Assembly: GCA_016715905.1 (NCBI GenBank)
Contig: JADJXI010000003.1
Location: 834,039-898,038 of the forward strand
DNA from: Sphingobacteriaceae bacterium
Lineage (GTDB): Bacteria > Bacteroidota > Bacteroidia > B-17B0 > Aurantibacillaceae
Direction of reading: 5' to 3'
DNA length: 64,000 bases
Below are positions 46,036 to 55,313 of the stretch, in pieces (position 1 is the stretch's first letter; each line of letters begins with the position of its first letter). The position numbers and the translations under genes were made by a program. Under the pieces are notes generated by a model that saw only the letters and a list, made by a program, of their open reading frames with translations, did no database searches and was not told the DNA's origin.

Positions 46036-47816
46036 TTTAATTTCATTTTAATGGATAATTCATTTAATTGTTCTTCGCTAATTTCACTGGGTGCATCTAT
46101 CATCATATCTCTGCCGGAATTATTTTTAGGGAAGGCTATAAAATCGCGTATACTTTCAGCCCCACCAAACAAAGAACATAAGCGATCAAATCCAAAGGCA
46201 ATTCCACCATGCGGCGGAGCGCCATATTCAAATGCCTGCATTAAAAATCCAAATTGTTTAGTAGCTTCTTCTTGGCTAAATCCAAGGGTATTAAACATTT
46301 TAGCTTGTAATTCTTTATTGAAAATTCGTATGCTTCCACCTCCCACTTCTACGCCATTAATAACTAAATCGTAAGCGTTTGCTCTAACAGCACCCGGATC
46401 ACTGTCTAACAAATGAATATCTTCCTGCTTTGGAGAAGTAAAGGGATGATGCTTGGCGTGCCATCTTCCGGCCAATGAAGCGAGTAAGTTAGGATCGCCC
46501 TCATTCCACTCCAGTAAAGGAAAATCAATTACCCATAAACAAGAGAATATGGTATTATTCCGTAGGCCGCATTTATTGCCCATTTCCAAACGAAGTTCAC
46601 TCATGGCTTTTCTTGTACCACTTTCTTTGCCGGCTAAAACCAAAATTAAATCACCGGGTTGCGATGCGCAGGCAGCGCTCCATTTCTTAAGCTCTTCTTC
46701 GTTGAAAAATTTATCTACACTTGATTTTAAAGTGCCATCTGTATTATGTCGCATATAAATTAATCCCGTGGCTCCAATCTGCGGACGTTTCACCCAATCG
46801 GTTAATTCATCCAATTGCTTGCGGGTATATTCCGCGCAATTTTTTGCGCAAATAGCAAGTATAGTTTCTGCATCATCAAAAACCTTAAAATTTTTTCCTT
46901 TTACTATTTGAGTTAAGTGCACCAACTTCATTTCAAAACGCGTATCGGGTTTATCGTTGCCGTAATATTTCATGGCATCGGCATAAGTCATGCGTTTAAT
47001 CGGTGGGATATCAATTCCTTTTAAACTTTTAAATAAATGCCCAACTAATCCTTCAAACGTATTTAAAATATCTTCTTGCTCAACAAAACTCATTTCGCAG
47101 TCGATTTGCGTAAATTCAGGTTGACGATCGGCACGTAAATCTTCATCTCTGAAACATTTTACGATTTGGTAGTAGCGATCAAAACCACTCACCATTAATA
47201 ACTGTTTAAAGGTTTGTGGGGATTGAGGTAAAGCGTAAAACTGACCGGGGTTCATTCGGCTGGGAACTACAAAATCACGAGCTCCTTCAGGAGTTGATTT
47301 AATTAATACAGGTGTTTCTACTTCTAAGAAGTTTTGTTTATCTAAATAATTTCTGGTTTCAAGTGCCATTTTATGGCGAAGTTCCAGGTTTTTGCGTACG
47401 ATATTTCTTCTCAAATCCAGGTAACGGAATTTCATGCGTAACTCATCACCGCCATCCGTTTCTTCTTCAATAGTAAAAGGCGGTGTGATTGCATTATTTA
47501 AAATGGTAATTTTTTTAATTTTCAATTCAATGTCACCGGTTGCTAAGTTTTTGTTTTTATTCTCGCGTTCAACCACTGTTCCTTCAACTTGCAATACCAT
47601 TTCGCGAGTTAAACTATCTACATGTTGAACATTTTCATTTTTGTCATCTTCTAAATAAACCAATTGCGTTATACCATATCGGTCTCTTAGGTCAATAAAA
47701 GTAGCGCCGCCAAGTTTTCGGGATTTCTGCACCCAACCACAAAGCGTAACTTCTTTGTTAATATCGTTAATTCTTAATTCACCGCAAGTATGCGATCGTA
47801 GTACCGTTTTGAGCAT
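46032..47816 (-). CDS. aspS: Aspartyl-tRNA synthetase
   Basis: The start at 47816 ('MLKTVLRSHTCGELRINDI') gives 594 residues, normal for the bacterial type; an upstream ATG would add an unlikely leader. The anticodon-binding OB fold comes first. The class II core follows, with 'VETPVLIKSTPEGARDFVVPSR', 'RYYQIVKCFRDEDLRADRQPEFTQIDCEMSF' and the final 'PPHGGIAFGFDRLCSLFGG'. The GAD insert lies between. It charges tRNA-Asp. The presence of gatCAB elsewhere would decide whether it also charges tRNA-Asn. Confidence 0.97.
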   Translation of the reverse strand: MLKTVLRSHTCGELRINDINKEVTLCGWVQKSRKLGGATFIDLRDRYGITQLVYLEDDKNENVQHVDSLTREMVLQVEGTVVERENKNKNLATGDIELKIKKITILNNAITPPFTIEEETDGGDELRMKFRYLDLRRNIVRKNLELRHKMALETRNYLDKQNFLEVETPVLIKSTPEGARDFVVPSRMNPGQFYALPQSPQTFKQLLMVSGFDRYYQIVKCFRDEDLRADRQPEFTQIDCEMSFVEQEDILNTFEGLVGHLFKSLKGIDIPPIKRMTYADAMKYYGNDKPDTRFEMKLVHLTQIVKGKNFKVFDDAETILAICAKNCAEYTRKQLDELTDWVKRPQIGATGLIYMRHNTDGTLKSSVDKFFNEEELKKWSAACASQPGDLILVLAGKESGTRKAMSELRLEMGNKCGLRNNTIFSCLWVIDFPLLEWNEGDPNLLASLAGRWHAKHHPFTSPKQEDIHLLDSDPGAVRANAYDLVINGVEVGGGSIRIFNKELQAKMFNTLGFSQEEATKQFGFLMQAFEYGAPPHGGIAFGFDRLCSLFGGAESIRDFIAFPKNNSGRDMMIDAPSEISEEQLNELSIKMKLN

Positions 47817-47899
47817 AATTGTATAAAGGCTTAAATTTATTGAAAAAAGGTGAATTGAGGGCAATTTCCTCGTTAAAAATGAATTCGTATTGCTATTTA

Positions 47900-50368
47900 T
47901 TAAAACTCCAGTTTAAAGCCGACCAGAATTCCATTTCTTACTTTTTGTTGAGGTTCAAAGCCAAGTACATATTCCACTCGTATAAAGCGAAACAACTTTT
48001 CAATTCCAAAATTGGCTTCAATATATTGAGGTAATTTTTCGTTTGCCAGAAAATGCACACCGGCAACTTCCTGAATTTTTAATCTTTTAAAAACCGGAAT
48101 TTTGTTAATGATAAAACCATTAAAATGGTGTTCAGCATGCACTTCAAAAAACCATTCTGAAGAACTGAATGAGTAATAAGGTAATAATCGATAACTGCCC
48201 AGGTAATCTGAATTGAGAATGATCGTTTGATTGCCATTAAAATTCTTTTGATCCATCAGATACATATTTTTAGCATTAATAAAATATCCTCCTTTCAAAC
48301 TAAAACGAAAATTGCCAAATAATCCCAATCGAATTCGATCCGATAAATTCGCGCTAATTAAATCGTAATCCACTACCGATTCAAGAACAGGAATTGCTTT
48401 TTTGTAGGTAATGCTCAATCTGGGATATTTACTTCCGTTAATCCATTTTTGATCAGGTAAAGAAGAATATTTTTGTTTGAAACGAAATGAGAAAGTGAAG
48501 TCGGTGGTAAATGCATTATGTAAGCTGAATAGAGAATCGTGTGTGTTCGGAAACAACGGATCGTTGCTTGTAAATAATTTTTTGGTATCGTCAATAATAA
48601 GTTGATCACTTTTATTTTGTAAGGATTCTCTTTCCACATATTTTAAAACGGTATGAAAGAAAATACCGTTGCTTATTTCCGAAAAATAACTGATTTCTCC
48701 ACCGCTTTCCTTATATAACTTCATGTAATTTTCATTCACAAGTAAGGAATAAATGGAATTTACGGGACCTATGATGGGGTCCTGCTGATTGTATTGTTCC
48801 ACTATGCTTTTCAAATTCATGCCAATTCGTGAAAATTTTTTCGGATTATAACGGTAATGTATGCCGGCCTCTCCGCCCCAAAGTTCGTTGGCAAATCCGT
48901 AACGGCATTTACCATTTATATTCAAGTGTTTTTTATTTTCATAATCTTTTTCTAAAGAAAATTTGTAACTCAGGTTTAATCCTTCTACGGTGTTATATTG
49001 AATGCCGTTTGCAATTATTCCCGGGAATTGAATGGTAATATCTTTTTTGCTCTTTTGATAGTTATAACCCATAAATACATCCGAAAATTCAAAGCGGTTT
49101 CTTTTTTTGTCAATAGAATCTTGATAACGCGGACTATCATGGACAACTTCAATACTGTCCTTTTCCCGGTAATCAGCCTGCTCTTCTTCCGTTAATGGAA
49201 CCGGACGATAAGCATTCCAGTAAGCGCTGTCTTTTTTATTGGCTTTTTCTTCAACCTGTAGCACTTCATTTTTAAAAAAGTTATCTGGGTAAATCGGGTT
49301 TAGGTCATAATCTTTAATGTGGGCATTAAAGTATCCCTTTCCGCTTACGCCAAAGGCATTAAAATCAAAGGAGAAGTTGATGGTAACGGGCATCCAAATG
49401 CTATCGCCAATAACAGAAGCGCACAATTGTTTTACATGCAAGGTATCTACAAAATTTATTTTTGTTTCCTTGGTTAACATTAAATCCGCTCCTGTAATTC
49501 TCCAGGTGCTGTCTTGTATGTAAATAATTCCTCTAAAGCAGGGGTCTGTTTTCCGTTTAGGAACTACTTTTATTTTACTAATAATTTTACCTTCATCTTC
49601 AATTTTTCCAAGCAAATAAAACTTATAAAAGAAAAAGGCGTTATCATTTAGCGGAGAAATGATTGGTCGAGCACTTAAGCCTCCCATATTAATTAAATTT
49701 TCATAAAAATTAATATCCATATCGCCCAGTTTATTAAAACTAAAAGCTTTGTTGTTTCCGCTCACTTTACTGGCGTACATAATTTCTTTTTCTTCGTCGG
49801 GTTTTCTGAAATGATATTTTGAAATGCATTCAGAGAGGTAAACCACGCCTTTAATCTGAGATGTATCCTCTGCTTCTCCTCCGCCTAACTTCATTAAAAG
49901 CCCTAAATTTTTGGGTATTTTAGAAATGCGCTGTAATCCTTTTATGTAGGCCATGCAAGTAAAAGCATTTACTTGTTCCAGAAAAAATTTGCGTTTTTTC
50001 AATACCTTACGCATAATCGGGTAAGCGGGGTCTTCACCGGCTTTCACTTCAATTTCTTTTAATGAAATACCATCTTGTTTAAGCGTTACATTTATTTCCT
50101 GGTTGGAATTCAGATTTACCGGAATAATTTTCCTCCCAAATCCTACATATTGAAAAATCAGTTGGTAATCTCCCTTTGGGAGTTTTAATTTATAGGCTCC
50201 GTTTTCGTTACTATTGGTTCCGTAAGTGCCACCTTGTACTATTATGGTTGCAAAAGGTAATTCTTCTTTATCGCCATAAATTTTACCGGAAATGGTAAAC
50301 ATTTCTTGTGCTGTGCAGTAAGCTGATAAGGCAAAGAGTGTGATCAAAAAAATATTCTTCATTGCCAT
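47900..50368 (-). CDS. DUF5686 / carboxypeptidase-like outer-membrane protein
   Basis: The 822-residue product has a signal peptide. A carboxypeptidase-regulatory-like domain follows (about 22-110; 'FTISGKIYGDKEELPFATIIVQGGTYGTNSNENGAYKLKLPKGDYQLIFQYVGF'). The large DUF5686 region ends in many beta strands and a C-terminal 'RNGILVGFKLEF' with a terminal phenylalanine, as in outer-membrane barrels. The function of the family is unknown. It lies 21 bases after the DUF4159 gene and may share its transcript. Confidence 0.88.
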   Translation of the reverse strand: MAMKNIFLITLFALSAYCTAQEMFTISGKIYGDKEELPFATIIVQGGTYGTNSNENGAYKLKLPKGDYQLIFQYVGFGRKIIPVNLNSNQEINVTLKQDGISLKEIEVKAGEDPAYPIMRKVLKKRKFFLEQVNAFTCMAYIKGLQRISKIPKNLGLLMKLGGGEAEDTSQIKGVVYLSECISKYHFRKPDEEKEIMYASKVSGNNKAFSFNKLGDMDINFYENLINMGGLSARPIISPLNDNAFFFYKFYLLGKIEDEGKIISKIKVVPKRKTDPCFRGIIYIQDSTWRITGADLMLTKETKINFVDTLHVKQLCASVIGDSIWMPVTINFSFDFNAFGVSGKGYFNAHIKDYDLNPIYPDNFFKNEVLQVEEKANKKDSAYWNAYRPVPLTEEEQADYREKDSIEVVHDSPRYQDSIDKKRNRFEFSDVFMGYNYQKSKKDITIQFPGIIANGIQYNTVEGLNLSYKFSLEKDYENKKHLNINGKCRYGFANELWGGEAGIHYRYNPKKFSRIGMNLKSIVEQYNQQDPIIGPVNSIYSLLVNENYMKLYKESGGEISYFSEISNGIFFHTVLKYVERESLQNKSDQLIIDDTKKLFTSNDPLFPNTHDSLFSLHNAFTTDFTFSFRFKQKYSSLPDQKWINGSKYPRLSITYKKAIPVLESVVDYDLISANLSDRIRLGLFGNFRFSLKGGYFINAKNMYLMDQKNFNGNQTIILNSDYLGSYRLLPYYSFSSSEWFFEVHAEHHFNGFIINKIPVFKRLKIQEVAGVHFLANEKLPQYIEANFGIEKLFRFIRVEYVLGFEPQQKVRNGILVGFKLEF

Positions 50369-50389
50369 ATGACCTTCGGAAAGATTAGA

Positions 50390-51076
50390 TTAATTTTCCT
50401 TTTGATAATTAGTAAAAGCGTAAGCAATCAGATTGGCTCCCATTTTTAAAGCTTTTGTTCTTGTCTCCTCACTATTTTTATGTACATCAAAACTTTCCCA
50501 TCCGTCGCCCAAATCGCATTCGTAATCATAAAAGCATAATAGTCGTCCTTTGTAATTCAATCCAAATCCCTGAGGGGCTTTATTATCGTGTTCGTGAATT
50601 TTGGGTAAGCCATTTGGAAAATCATATTTTTGATGGTAAATAGGATGATCAAAAGGTATTTCAACAAAATCTAATTCCGGAAAAACTTTTTTCATTTCCA
50701 ATCTAATAAATTTATCCATTCCATAATTATCGCTGATGTGTAAAAAACCTCCGGCTATTAAATATTTTCTCAGATTTTCGGCTTCCTGGTTGCTGAAAAT
50801 TACATTCCCGTGGCCGGTCATATGCACAAAAGGGTAATTAAAAATTTCTATACTACCGGCATCTACAACGGCCTGTTCCGGGTTAATAGTGGTGTGTAGA
50901 TTGGTATTACAAAATTTAATTAAGTTGGGTAAAGAAGTTTCCAGATTGGCATACCAATCACCACCGCCATTGTATTTTAAGAGTGCAATTTGAAAAGATG
51001 AAGAAGTAGTGTGATAACCAGAAAATAAAAATAATGCGCAAAAAATACTCAGAGATTTCAGGATTTTGGTTTTCAT
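50390..51076 (-). CDS. DUF4159 domain exported protein
   Basis: The 228-residue product has a signal peptide. The DUF4159 domain has 'IALLKYNGGGDWYANLETSLPNLIKFCNTNLHT', 'YPFVHMTGHGNVIFSNQEAENLRKYLIAGGFLHISDNYGMDKF' and 'FPNGLPKIHEHDNKAPQGFGLNYKGRLLCFYDYECDLGDGW'. The fold resembles class I glutamine-amidotransferase (GATase)-like domains. It is annotated only as a domain of unknown function. It follows folP by 9 bases. Confidence 0.88.
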   Translation of the reverse strand: MKTKILKSLSIFCALFLFSGYHTTSSSFQIALLKYNGGGDWYANLETSLPNLIKFCNTNLHTTINPEQAVVDAGSIEIFNYPFVHMTGHGNVIFSNQEAENLRKYLIAGGFLHISDNYGMDKFIRLEMKKVFPELDFVEIPFDHPIYHQKYDFPNGLPKIHEHDNKAPQGFGLNYKGRLLCFYDYECDLGDGWESFDVHKNSEETRTKALKMGANLIAYAFTNYQKEN

Positions 51077-51085
51077 TATTTAAAA

Positions 51086-51943
51086 TTACACGTTTTTAAA
51101 ATAGTACACTAATTCTATTGCTTGTTTGGCCTCTAAAACATCGTGTACTCTTAAAATTTTAGCACCATTTAACAAGGCTATGGTATTTAATACTGTAGTT
51201 CCGTTTAAAGCGCTTACCGGATTGGTTTGAATAATTTTATTAATCATACTTTTTCGCGATACACCGGCCAGCACAGGAAAACCCAATGAGGTATATTCCT
51301 CCAGGTTTTTCAGTAAGGTATAATTATGTTCAAGGGTTTTTCCAAATCCAAATCCCGGATCAATAATTATTTTATTAAAGTTTAAGGCTTCAAATTTCGC
51401 AATGCTATTTTTAAAAAAGTCTTTCACCTCGGTAGTTACATTTTGATAAGTGGGATTTTCCTGCATTATTTTTGGATTTCCCTGCATGTGCATCAAAATA
51501 TAAGGTATTTGAATTTCGCTTATGGTTTGATGCATTTTTGAATCTAAATTTCCCCCGCCAATATCATTAATAATATCTGCGCCAAACTCAGCTGCACGCT
51601 TGGCAATTTCGCTTCTGTAAGTATCAATACTTATAAAAGTATCAGGAAATTCTTTTCGGCATTGTTTTAAGGTGCCTGTTAAACGGTTCCACTCTTCCTC
51701 CAGGGTAATCTCGGAAGAACCCGGACGACTCGACATGGCTCCTAAATCAATGATATCAGCCCCCTGTGCTAATTTCTCCTCAATATCACGCATAACATCG
51801 CTTGTTTCGAAATATTTATTGCCGTCGTAAAAACTATCCGGAGTCAGATTGATAATAGCCATTACCAAAGGCTTAATAAATGTTAATGATTTATCATTAA
51901 AACTAAAGTCGGTTTCTATTATTTCGTTAATTTTAGAGCTCAT
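51086..51943 (-). CDS. folP: Dihydropteroate synthase
   Basis: The ATG at 51943 ('MSSKINEIIETDFSFNDKSL') gives 285 residues; the longer frame would cross the start of the divergent gene. It has 'PLVMAIINLTPDSFYDGNKYFE', 'ADIIDLGAMSSRPGSSEI', 'SIDTYRSEIAKRAAEFGADIINDIGGG' and 'IIDPGFGFGKTLEHN', and ends near 'AKILRVHDVLEAKQAIEL'. It joins p-aminobenzoate to the pterin in folate synthesis and is the target of sulfonamides. Only 7 bases separate it from the divergent DUF1599 gene. Confidence 0.95.
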   Translation of the reverse strand: MSSKINEIIETDFSFNDKSLTFIKPLVMAIINLTPDSFYDGNKYFETSDVMRDIEEKLAQGADIIDLGAMSSRPGSSEITLEEEWNRLTGTLKQCRKEFPDTFISIDTYRSEIAKRAAEFGADIINDIGGGNLDSKMHQTISEIQIPYILMHMQGNPKIMQENPTYQNVTTEVKDFFKNSIAKFEALNFNKIIIDPGFGFGKTLEHNYTLLKNLEEYTSLGFPVLAGVSRKSMINKIIQTNPVSALNGTTVLNTIALLNGAKILRVHDVLEAKQAIELVYYFKNV

Positions 51944-51950
51944 ATTTATT

Positions 51951-52484
51951 ATGCAAAATACCTCACAACAATATGATTCGGCCATTTCGCAATGCAAAGA
52001 TATCTTTTTAAAGAAAATGAAAGATTATGGCACGGCTTGGCGTAATTTAAGACCCAGTTCCATCACCGATCAGATTTTTATTAAAGCGCAACGGATAAAA
52101 AGCATTGAAGAGAAAGGTACTCAAAAAATTAAAGATGACATTAAGGGTGAATATGTTGGAATTATTAATTATTGCCTCATTGCTTTAATGCAACTTGATT
52201 TGCAAAATGATGAGCGAATGGAAATGCCCGTAGCAGAGATTGAAGCCATGTACGATAAACATGTTTTAATCACTAAAAAATTAATGTTAGACAAAAATCA
52301 CGATTATGGAGAAGCCTGGCGAGATATGCGGGTAAGCTCTTTAACCGATTTAATTTTAATGAAAATATTCCGGGTAAAACAGATTGAAGATAACAAAGGC
52401 AAAACGATTATTAGCGAAGGAGTGGATGCTAATTACATGGATATGATAAACTATTCGGTTTTTGCCTTGGTGAAGTTGAATTAA
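51951..52484 (+). CDS. DUF1599 protein
   Basis: The ATG at 51951 ('MQNTSQQYDSAISQC') gives 177 residues. The protein holds two copies of the DUF1599 unit: 'CKDIFLKKMKDYGTAWRNLRPSSITDQIFIKAQRIKSIEE' and 'TKKLMLDKNHDYGEAWRDMRVSSLTDLILMKIFRVKQIED'. Each is followed by 'GEYVGIINYCLIALMQL' or 'DANYMDMINYSVFALVKL'. This looks like an all-helical internal duplication. Function is unknown, but its link to folP and the DoxX gene recurs in Bacteroidota. Confidence 0.88.
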   Translation: MQNTSQQYDSAISQCKDIFLKKMKDYGTAWRNLRPSSITDQIFIKAQRIKSIEEKGTQKIKDDIKGEYVGIINYCLIALMQLDLQNDERMEMPVAEIEAMYDKHVLITKKLMLDKNHDYGEAWRDMRVSSLTDLILMKIFRVKQIEDNKGKTIISEGVDANYMDMINYSVFALVKLN

Positions 52485-52580
52485 TCGCAATTTTCAAATC
52501 ACTAAAACTCTTCGTTAAAAATAGCTAATCCGTTTTTTTTGTAATTAGTACTTGTTACCTTTAAACTGTATTTTGAAAAT

Positions 52581-53900
52581 ATGAAAAAATTTTTAGCATC
52601 TAAATTGTTTCGTCTGATATGGTCAGCGGGACTATCCTTATTATTTTATTTTATTTGTCCGGAGTGTTTTAGTAAAACAACTTTAGCCTTTATATTAGGC
52701 ATTTTGTTAGTGTTAGTGAATTTAGCGGAGTTTATTGGCAAATTTGTTTGGTTAACGCATATTACACGTTTTTTGGTGGGCGCGCTATTTATTTTTTCGG
52801 GTTTTATCAAAGCCAATGATCCATTAGGTTTCAGTTACAAATTAAAAGAGTATTTTGAAGTTTTTCAGGGTGATACCGGCTGGGCATTTTTTGAAGGGTT
52901 TGCACATATTGCCTTGCCTCTTGCCATTATTGTTTGTGCCAGTGAAATTATTTTGGGTGTTATGCTATTACTAGGCATGCGCGTGAAGTTAACCTTGTGG
53001 TTATTATTTGCACAAATTGCTTTTTTCACATTCCTGACTTTTTATTCAGCTTGTTACAACAAGGTTACGCATTGCGGTTGTTTTGGCGATTTCTTAGTAT
53101 TGAAGCCCTGGGAGAGTTTTTGGAAAGATATAGCCTTGATGATAATGATTACGTTATTATTTGCCGGTGAAAAAAATATCTCCGTATTATTCCGCCCTTT
53201 AACTACCAGCACCGCATTTTTAGCCGGTTTAATTTTTTCGATAGCCTTCCCGGTATATGCTTATCGTAATTTACCTCCTTTAGATTTCAGGGCATACGCA
53301 CCGGGAATGAGTATTAAGGAGAATATGAAAACACCGCCAACTTATCAGGCCCCTGTTATTGAAACCGGATTTATTTATGAAAATTTAAAAACGGGCGAGA
53401 AAAAACATTTTAATATGCAAAATTATCCGTGGCAGGATACTTTAAATTGGAAATGGTTTGCAACGGATAATGTAGTAGTGAAAGATGCTGTAGATCCTCC
53501 AAAAATAACTGATTTTACAGTGAATGATTTAGAAGGGAATAATGTTACTGATATTATTTTGAACGATAAATACCATACTTTTTGGTTAATCATGCATAAT
53601 CTTTCTGAAACGGAAGTGGATGAAAGTTTAATGGCGCAAATCAATGACTTTGTGAAATTAGCTAATCAAGATGAAATAAAGGTGATTGCCTTTACGTCCA
53701 GTGATGTTAAGCTTATAGAAGAATTTAAAAGTAAAAATAAAGCCACTTACGATTTTTATATAGTTGACGGAATTGTTTTAAAAACCATGGTAAGAGCCAA
53801 TCCGGGATTGATGTTGGTGAAAGACGGAACCGTTATTCAAAATTGGCATCACAATAATTTCCCGGTTTATGGGGAAGTGAAGGCAACATTAATGAAGTGA
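52581..53900 (+). CDS. BT_3928-like DoxX family membrane protein with thioredoxin-like C-terminus
   Basis: The 439-residue product has about nine membrane helices in its first half, with the DoxX signature 'ITRFLVGALFIFSGFIKANDPLGFSYKLKEYFEVF'. The conserved 'YSACYNKVTHCGCFGDFLVLKPWESFWKD' follows. The extracytoplasmic C-terminal part (about 315-435) has thioredoxin-like alternation ('KYHTFWLIMHNLSE', 'IKVIAFTSSD', 'YDFYIVDGIVLKTMVRANPGLMLVKDGTVIQNWHHNNFP') but lacks a CxxC site. The role is unknown; a redox or quinone role is often suggested for DoxX proteins. Confidence 0.85.
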   Translation: MKKFLASKLFRLIWSAGLSLLFYFICPECFSKTTLAFILGILLVLVNLAEFIGKFVWLTHITRFLVGALFIFSGFIKANDPLGFSYKLKEYFEVFQGDTGWAFFEGFAHIALPLAIIVCASEIILGVMLLLGMRVKLTLWLLFAQIAFFTFLTFYSACYNKVTHCGCFGDFLVLKPWESFWKDIALMIMITLLFAGEKNISVLFRPLTTSTAFLAGLIFSIAFPVYAYRNLPPLDFRAYAPGMSIKENMKTPPTYQAPVIETGFIYENLKTGEKKHFNMQNYPWQDTLNWKWFATDNVVVKDAVDPPKITDFTVNDLEGNNVTDIILNDKYHTFWLIMHNLSETEVDESLMAQINDFVKLANQDEIKVIAFTSSDVKLIEEFKSKNKATYDFYIVDGIVLKTMVRANPGLMLVKDGTVIQNWHHNNFPVYGEVKATLMK

Positions 53901-53910
53901 TTAAAGTTAG

Positions 53911-53990
53911 ATGTGGTAATTTATTAATGTGGTGATTAGTTAATGTCCTAATTAGCTGATTTTTTGATTTGAAAATGTGCTAATTGACTA
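53911..53990 (+). repeat. Five tandem 16-bp degenerate repeats in an intergenic region
   Basis: ATG or ATT triplets at 53911, 53927, 53943, 53959 and 53975 start units of exactly 16 bases, with consensus near ATGTGsTAATTAGyTA. The fourth unit is the most degenerate. The array is non-coding and lies just after the DoxX gene. Confidence 0.65.
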
Positions 53991-54057
53991 TATTCTAAAT
54001 TTCTTACTTTATTTACGGTACATTATTCTATTAAACAATCAATTCATTAACTAATCA
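53933..54057. repeat. 13-bp inverted repeat around the intergenic region
   Basis: TGATTAGTTAATG (53933-53945, inside the second 16-bp unit) is repeated as its perfect reverse complement at 54045-54057, 99 bases later and directly before the stop of the next, leftward gene. The region may form a large hairpin in either transcript and act as a shared transcript end. Confidence 0.6.
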
Positions 54058-54062
54058 GCACT

Positions 54063-55268
54063 TTAATAAGCGTAATCTTTCAGGTAAGAAAACTTATCGT
54101 TTAACTTACCGTCGACACAAATAGATGCACGTTCAATTACTTTATCCGGATCTGTTTCAAAAAGGAATGGTAAAACCCGTTCTGCTAAATCTTTCCCAAA
54201 ATCTTCGCTGGCATCTCGAGGTAATTCACAAGGTAAATTATCCACAGCCATAATACAAATGGTATCTTTATTAAAAGGCAAATCTTCGTGATGATTTAAA
54301 ATATTATAACCGTAAAACGGATTTGTAATGGTACTTGCTCTTAAGGTGGTTGGTACTGAGCCGTCAATATCACAGGTAATGTCGGCAATTACGGAAATTC
54401 TGAAATCACGGGCTTCCATTTCTTTTTGGGTAAACATTTTGGGTGAGCGAGGGTCCCAATAATGTGACGAAATATATAAATCCGTTACCTTGGTAAAAGC
54501 TTCAAACTTTGAAACAAAATGTTCGGGATGTTTGAAGAAATCATTTAAATCAAAGTTATGATCATCGGGCCGCTCTACGTAATCTCTTGGGTTAAGCTGG
54601 CAATAAACCGGCTCTCTGAAGGTCATTGTTAAAAATTCATCGGCCGTAACTTTTCTAATTCGTAAAGCGCTTAAAGTTTCAATGGCCCCATTAGCAACTC
54701 GTCCACCGCCGGTTAATGCAATTTTTATATTAGGTAATTTCACTCTTTTTAATTCTTCTTCCATTTCGGCGCGATCTCTGCACAAGTGCGCGGCTTTGAG
54801 GCGGAACAAATCGTATTTTAAACCATAACCTAAAATTCCGTTATAAGCGCCAACTACACCGGCATATCGTCCAAAACCTATTATGCGATTATTATTTTTA
54901 TCGGTCAGGGTTTCGTAATCTATCATTTGAATTTTCTTTTCAATTAAAGCGTGCATCAGTTTTTGATTATGCGCTTGCTTTTTGATGGTATGAGAAAAGA
55001 AAAAATATTTTTTACCGGAAATGAGTTTATCGGTTGGTACCTCTTTCACGCCCATTAATACATCGCAATCCGATAAATCTTCCTGCAAAGTAACGCCAAA
55101 AGCGGTGTACTCTTCATCGGTATAACTTCTGATTTTACTGGGTTGAACTACAATATCTACATTTTTATAGGTACGTGTTAGGTCCGCACAAATTAGGGGA
55201 GTTAAAGGCACTCTTTTATCCGGAGGAGATTTTTCTTCCCGCAATACACCAATTTTTATCTTTTGCAT
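54063..55268 (-). CDS. Saccharopine/alanine dehydrogenase-like NAD(P)-dependent oxidoreductase
   Basis: The 401-residue product begins 'MQKIKIGVLREEKSPPDKRVPLTPLICADL', the AlaDH/PNT N-terminal fold. It contains 'GYGLKYDLFRLKAAHLCRDRAEMEEEL', the nucleotide loop 'KIALTGGGRVANGAIETLSALRIRKV' and 'DITCDIDGSVPTTLRASTITNPFYGYN'. These are features of the lysine-forming saccharopine dehydrogenase (LYS1) group. The Bacteroidota members are not characterised well enough to fix the substrate. Confidence 0.8.
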   Translation of the reverse strand: MQKIKIGVLREEKSPPDKRVPLTPLICADLTRTYKNVDIVVQPSKIRSYTDEEYTAFGVTLQEDLSDCDVLMGVKEVPTDKLISGKKYFFFSHTIKKQAHNQKLMHALIEKKIQMIDYETLTDKNNNRIIGFGRYAGVVGAYNGILGYGLKYDLFRLKAAHLCRDRAEMEEELKRVKLPNIKIALTGGGRVANGAIETLSALRIRKVTADEFLTMTFREPVYCQLNPRDYVERPDDHNFDLNDFFKHPEHFVSKFEAFTKVTDLYISSHYWDPRSPKMFTQKEMEARDFRISVIADITCDIDGSVPTTLRASTITNPFYGYNILNHHEDLPFNKDTICIMAVDNLPCELPRDASEDFGKDLAERVLPFLFETDPDKVIERASICVDGKLNDKFSYLKDYAY

Positions 55269-55313
55269 GTAAGTTGAATAATGTTGTAACTTTACAAAGA
55301 TAGCATTTATGCC

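Noticed and set aside
51849..51950. Longer N-terminus of the DUF1599 protein
   Set aside because: The 34 extra codons overlap the folP coding region on the other strand and give an atypical hydrophobic start; the ATG at 51951 fits the domain.
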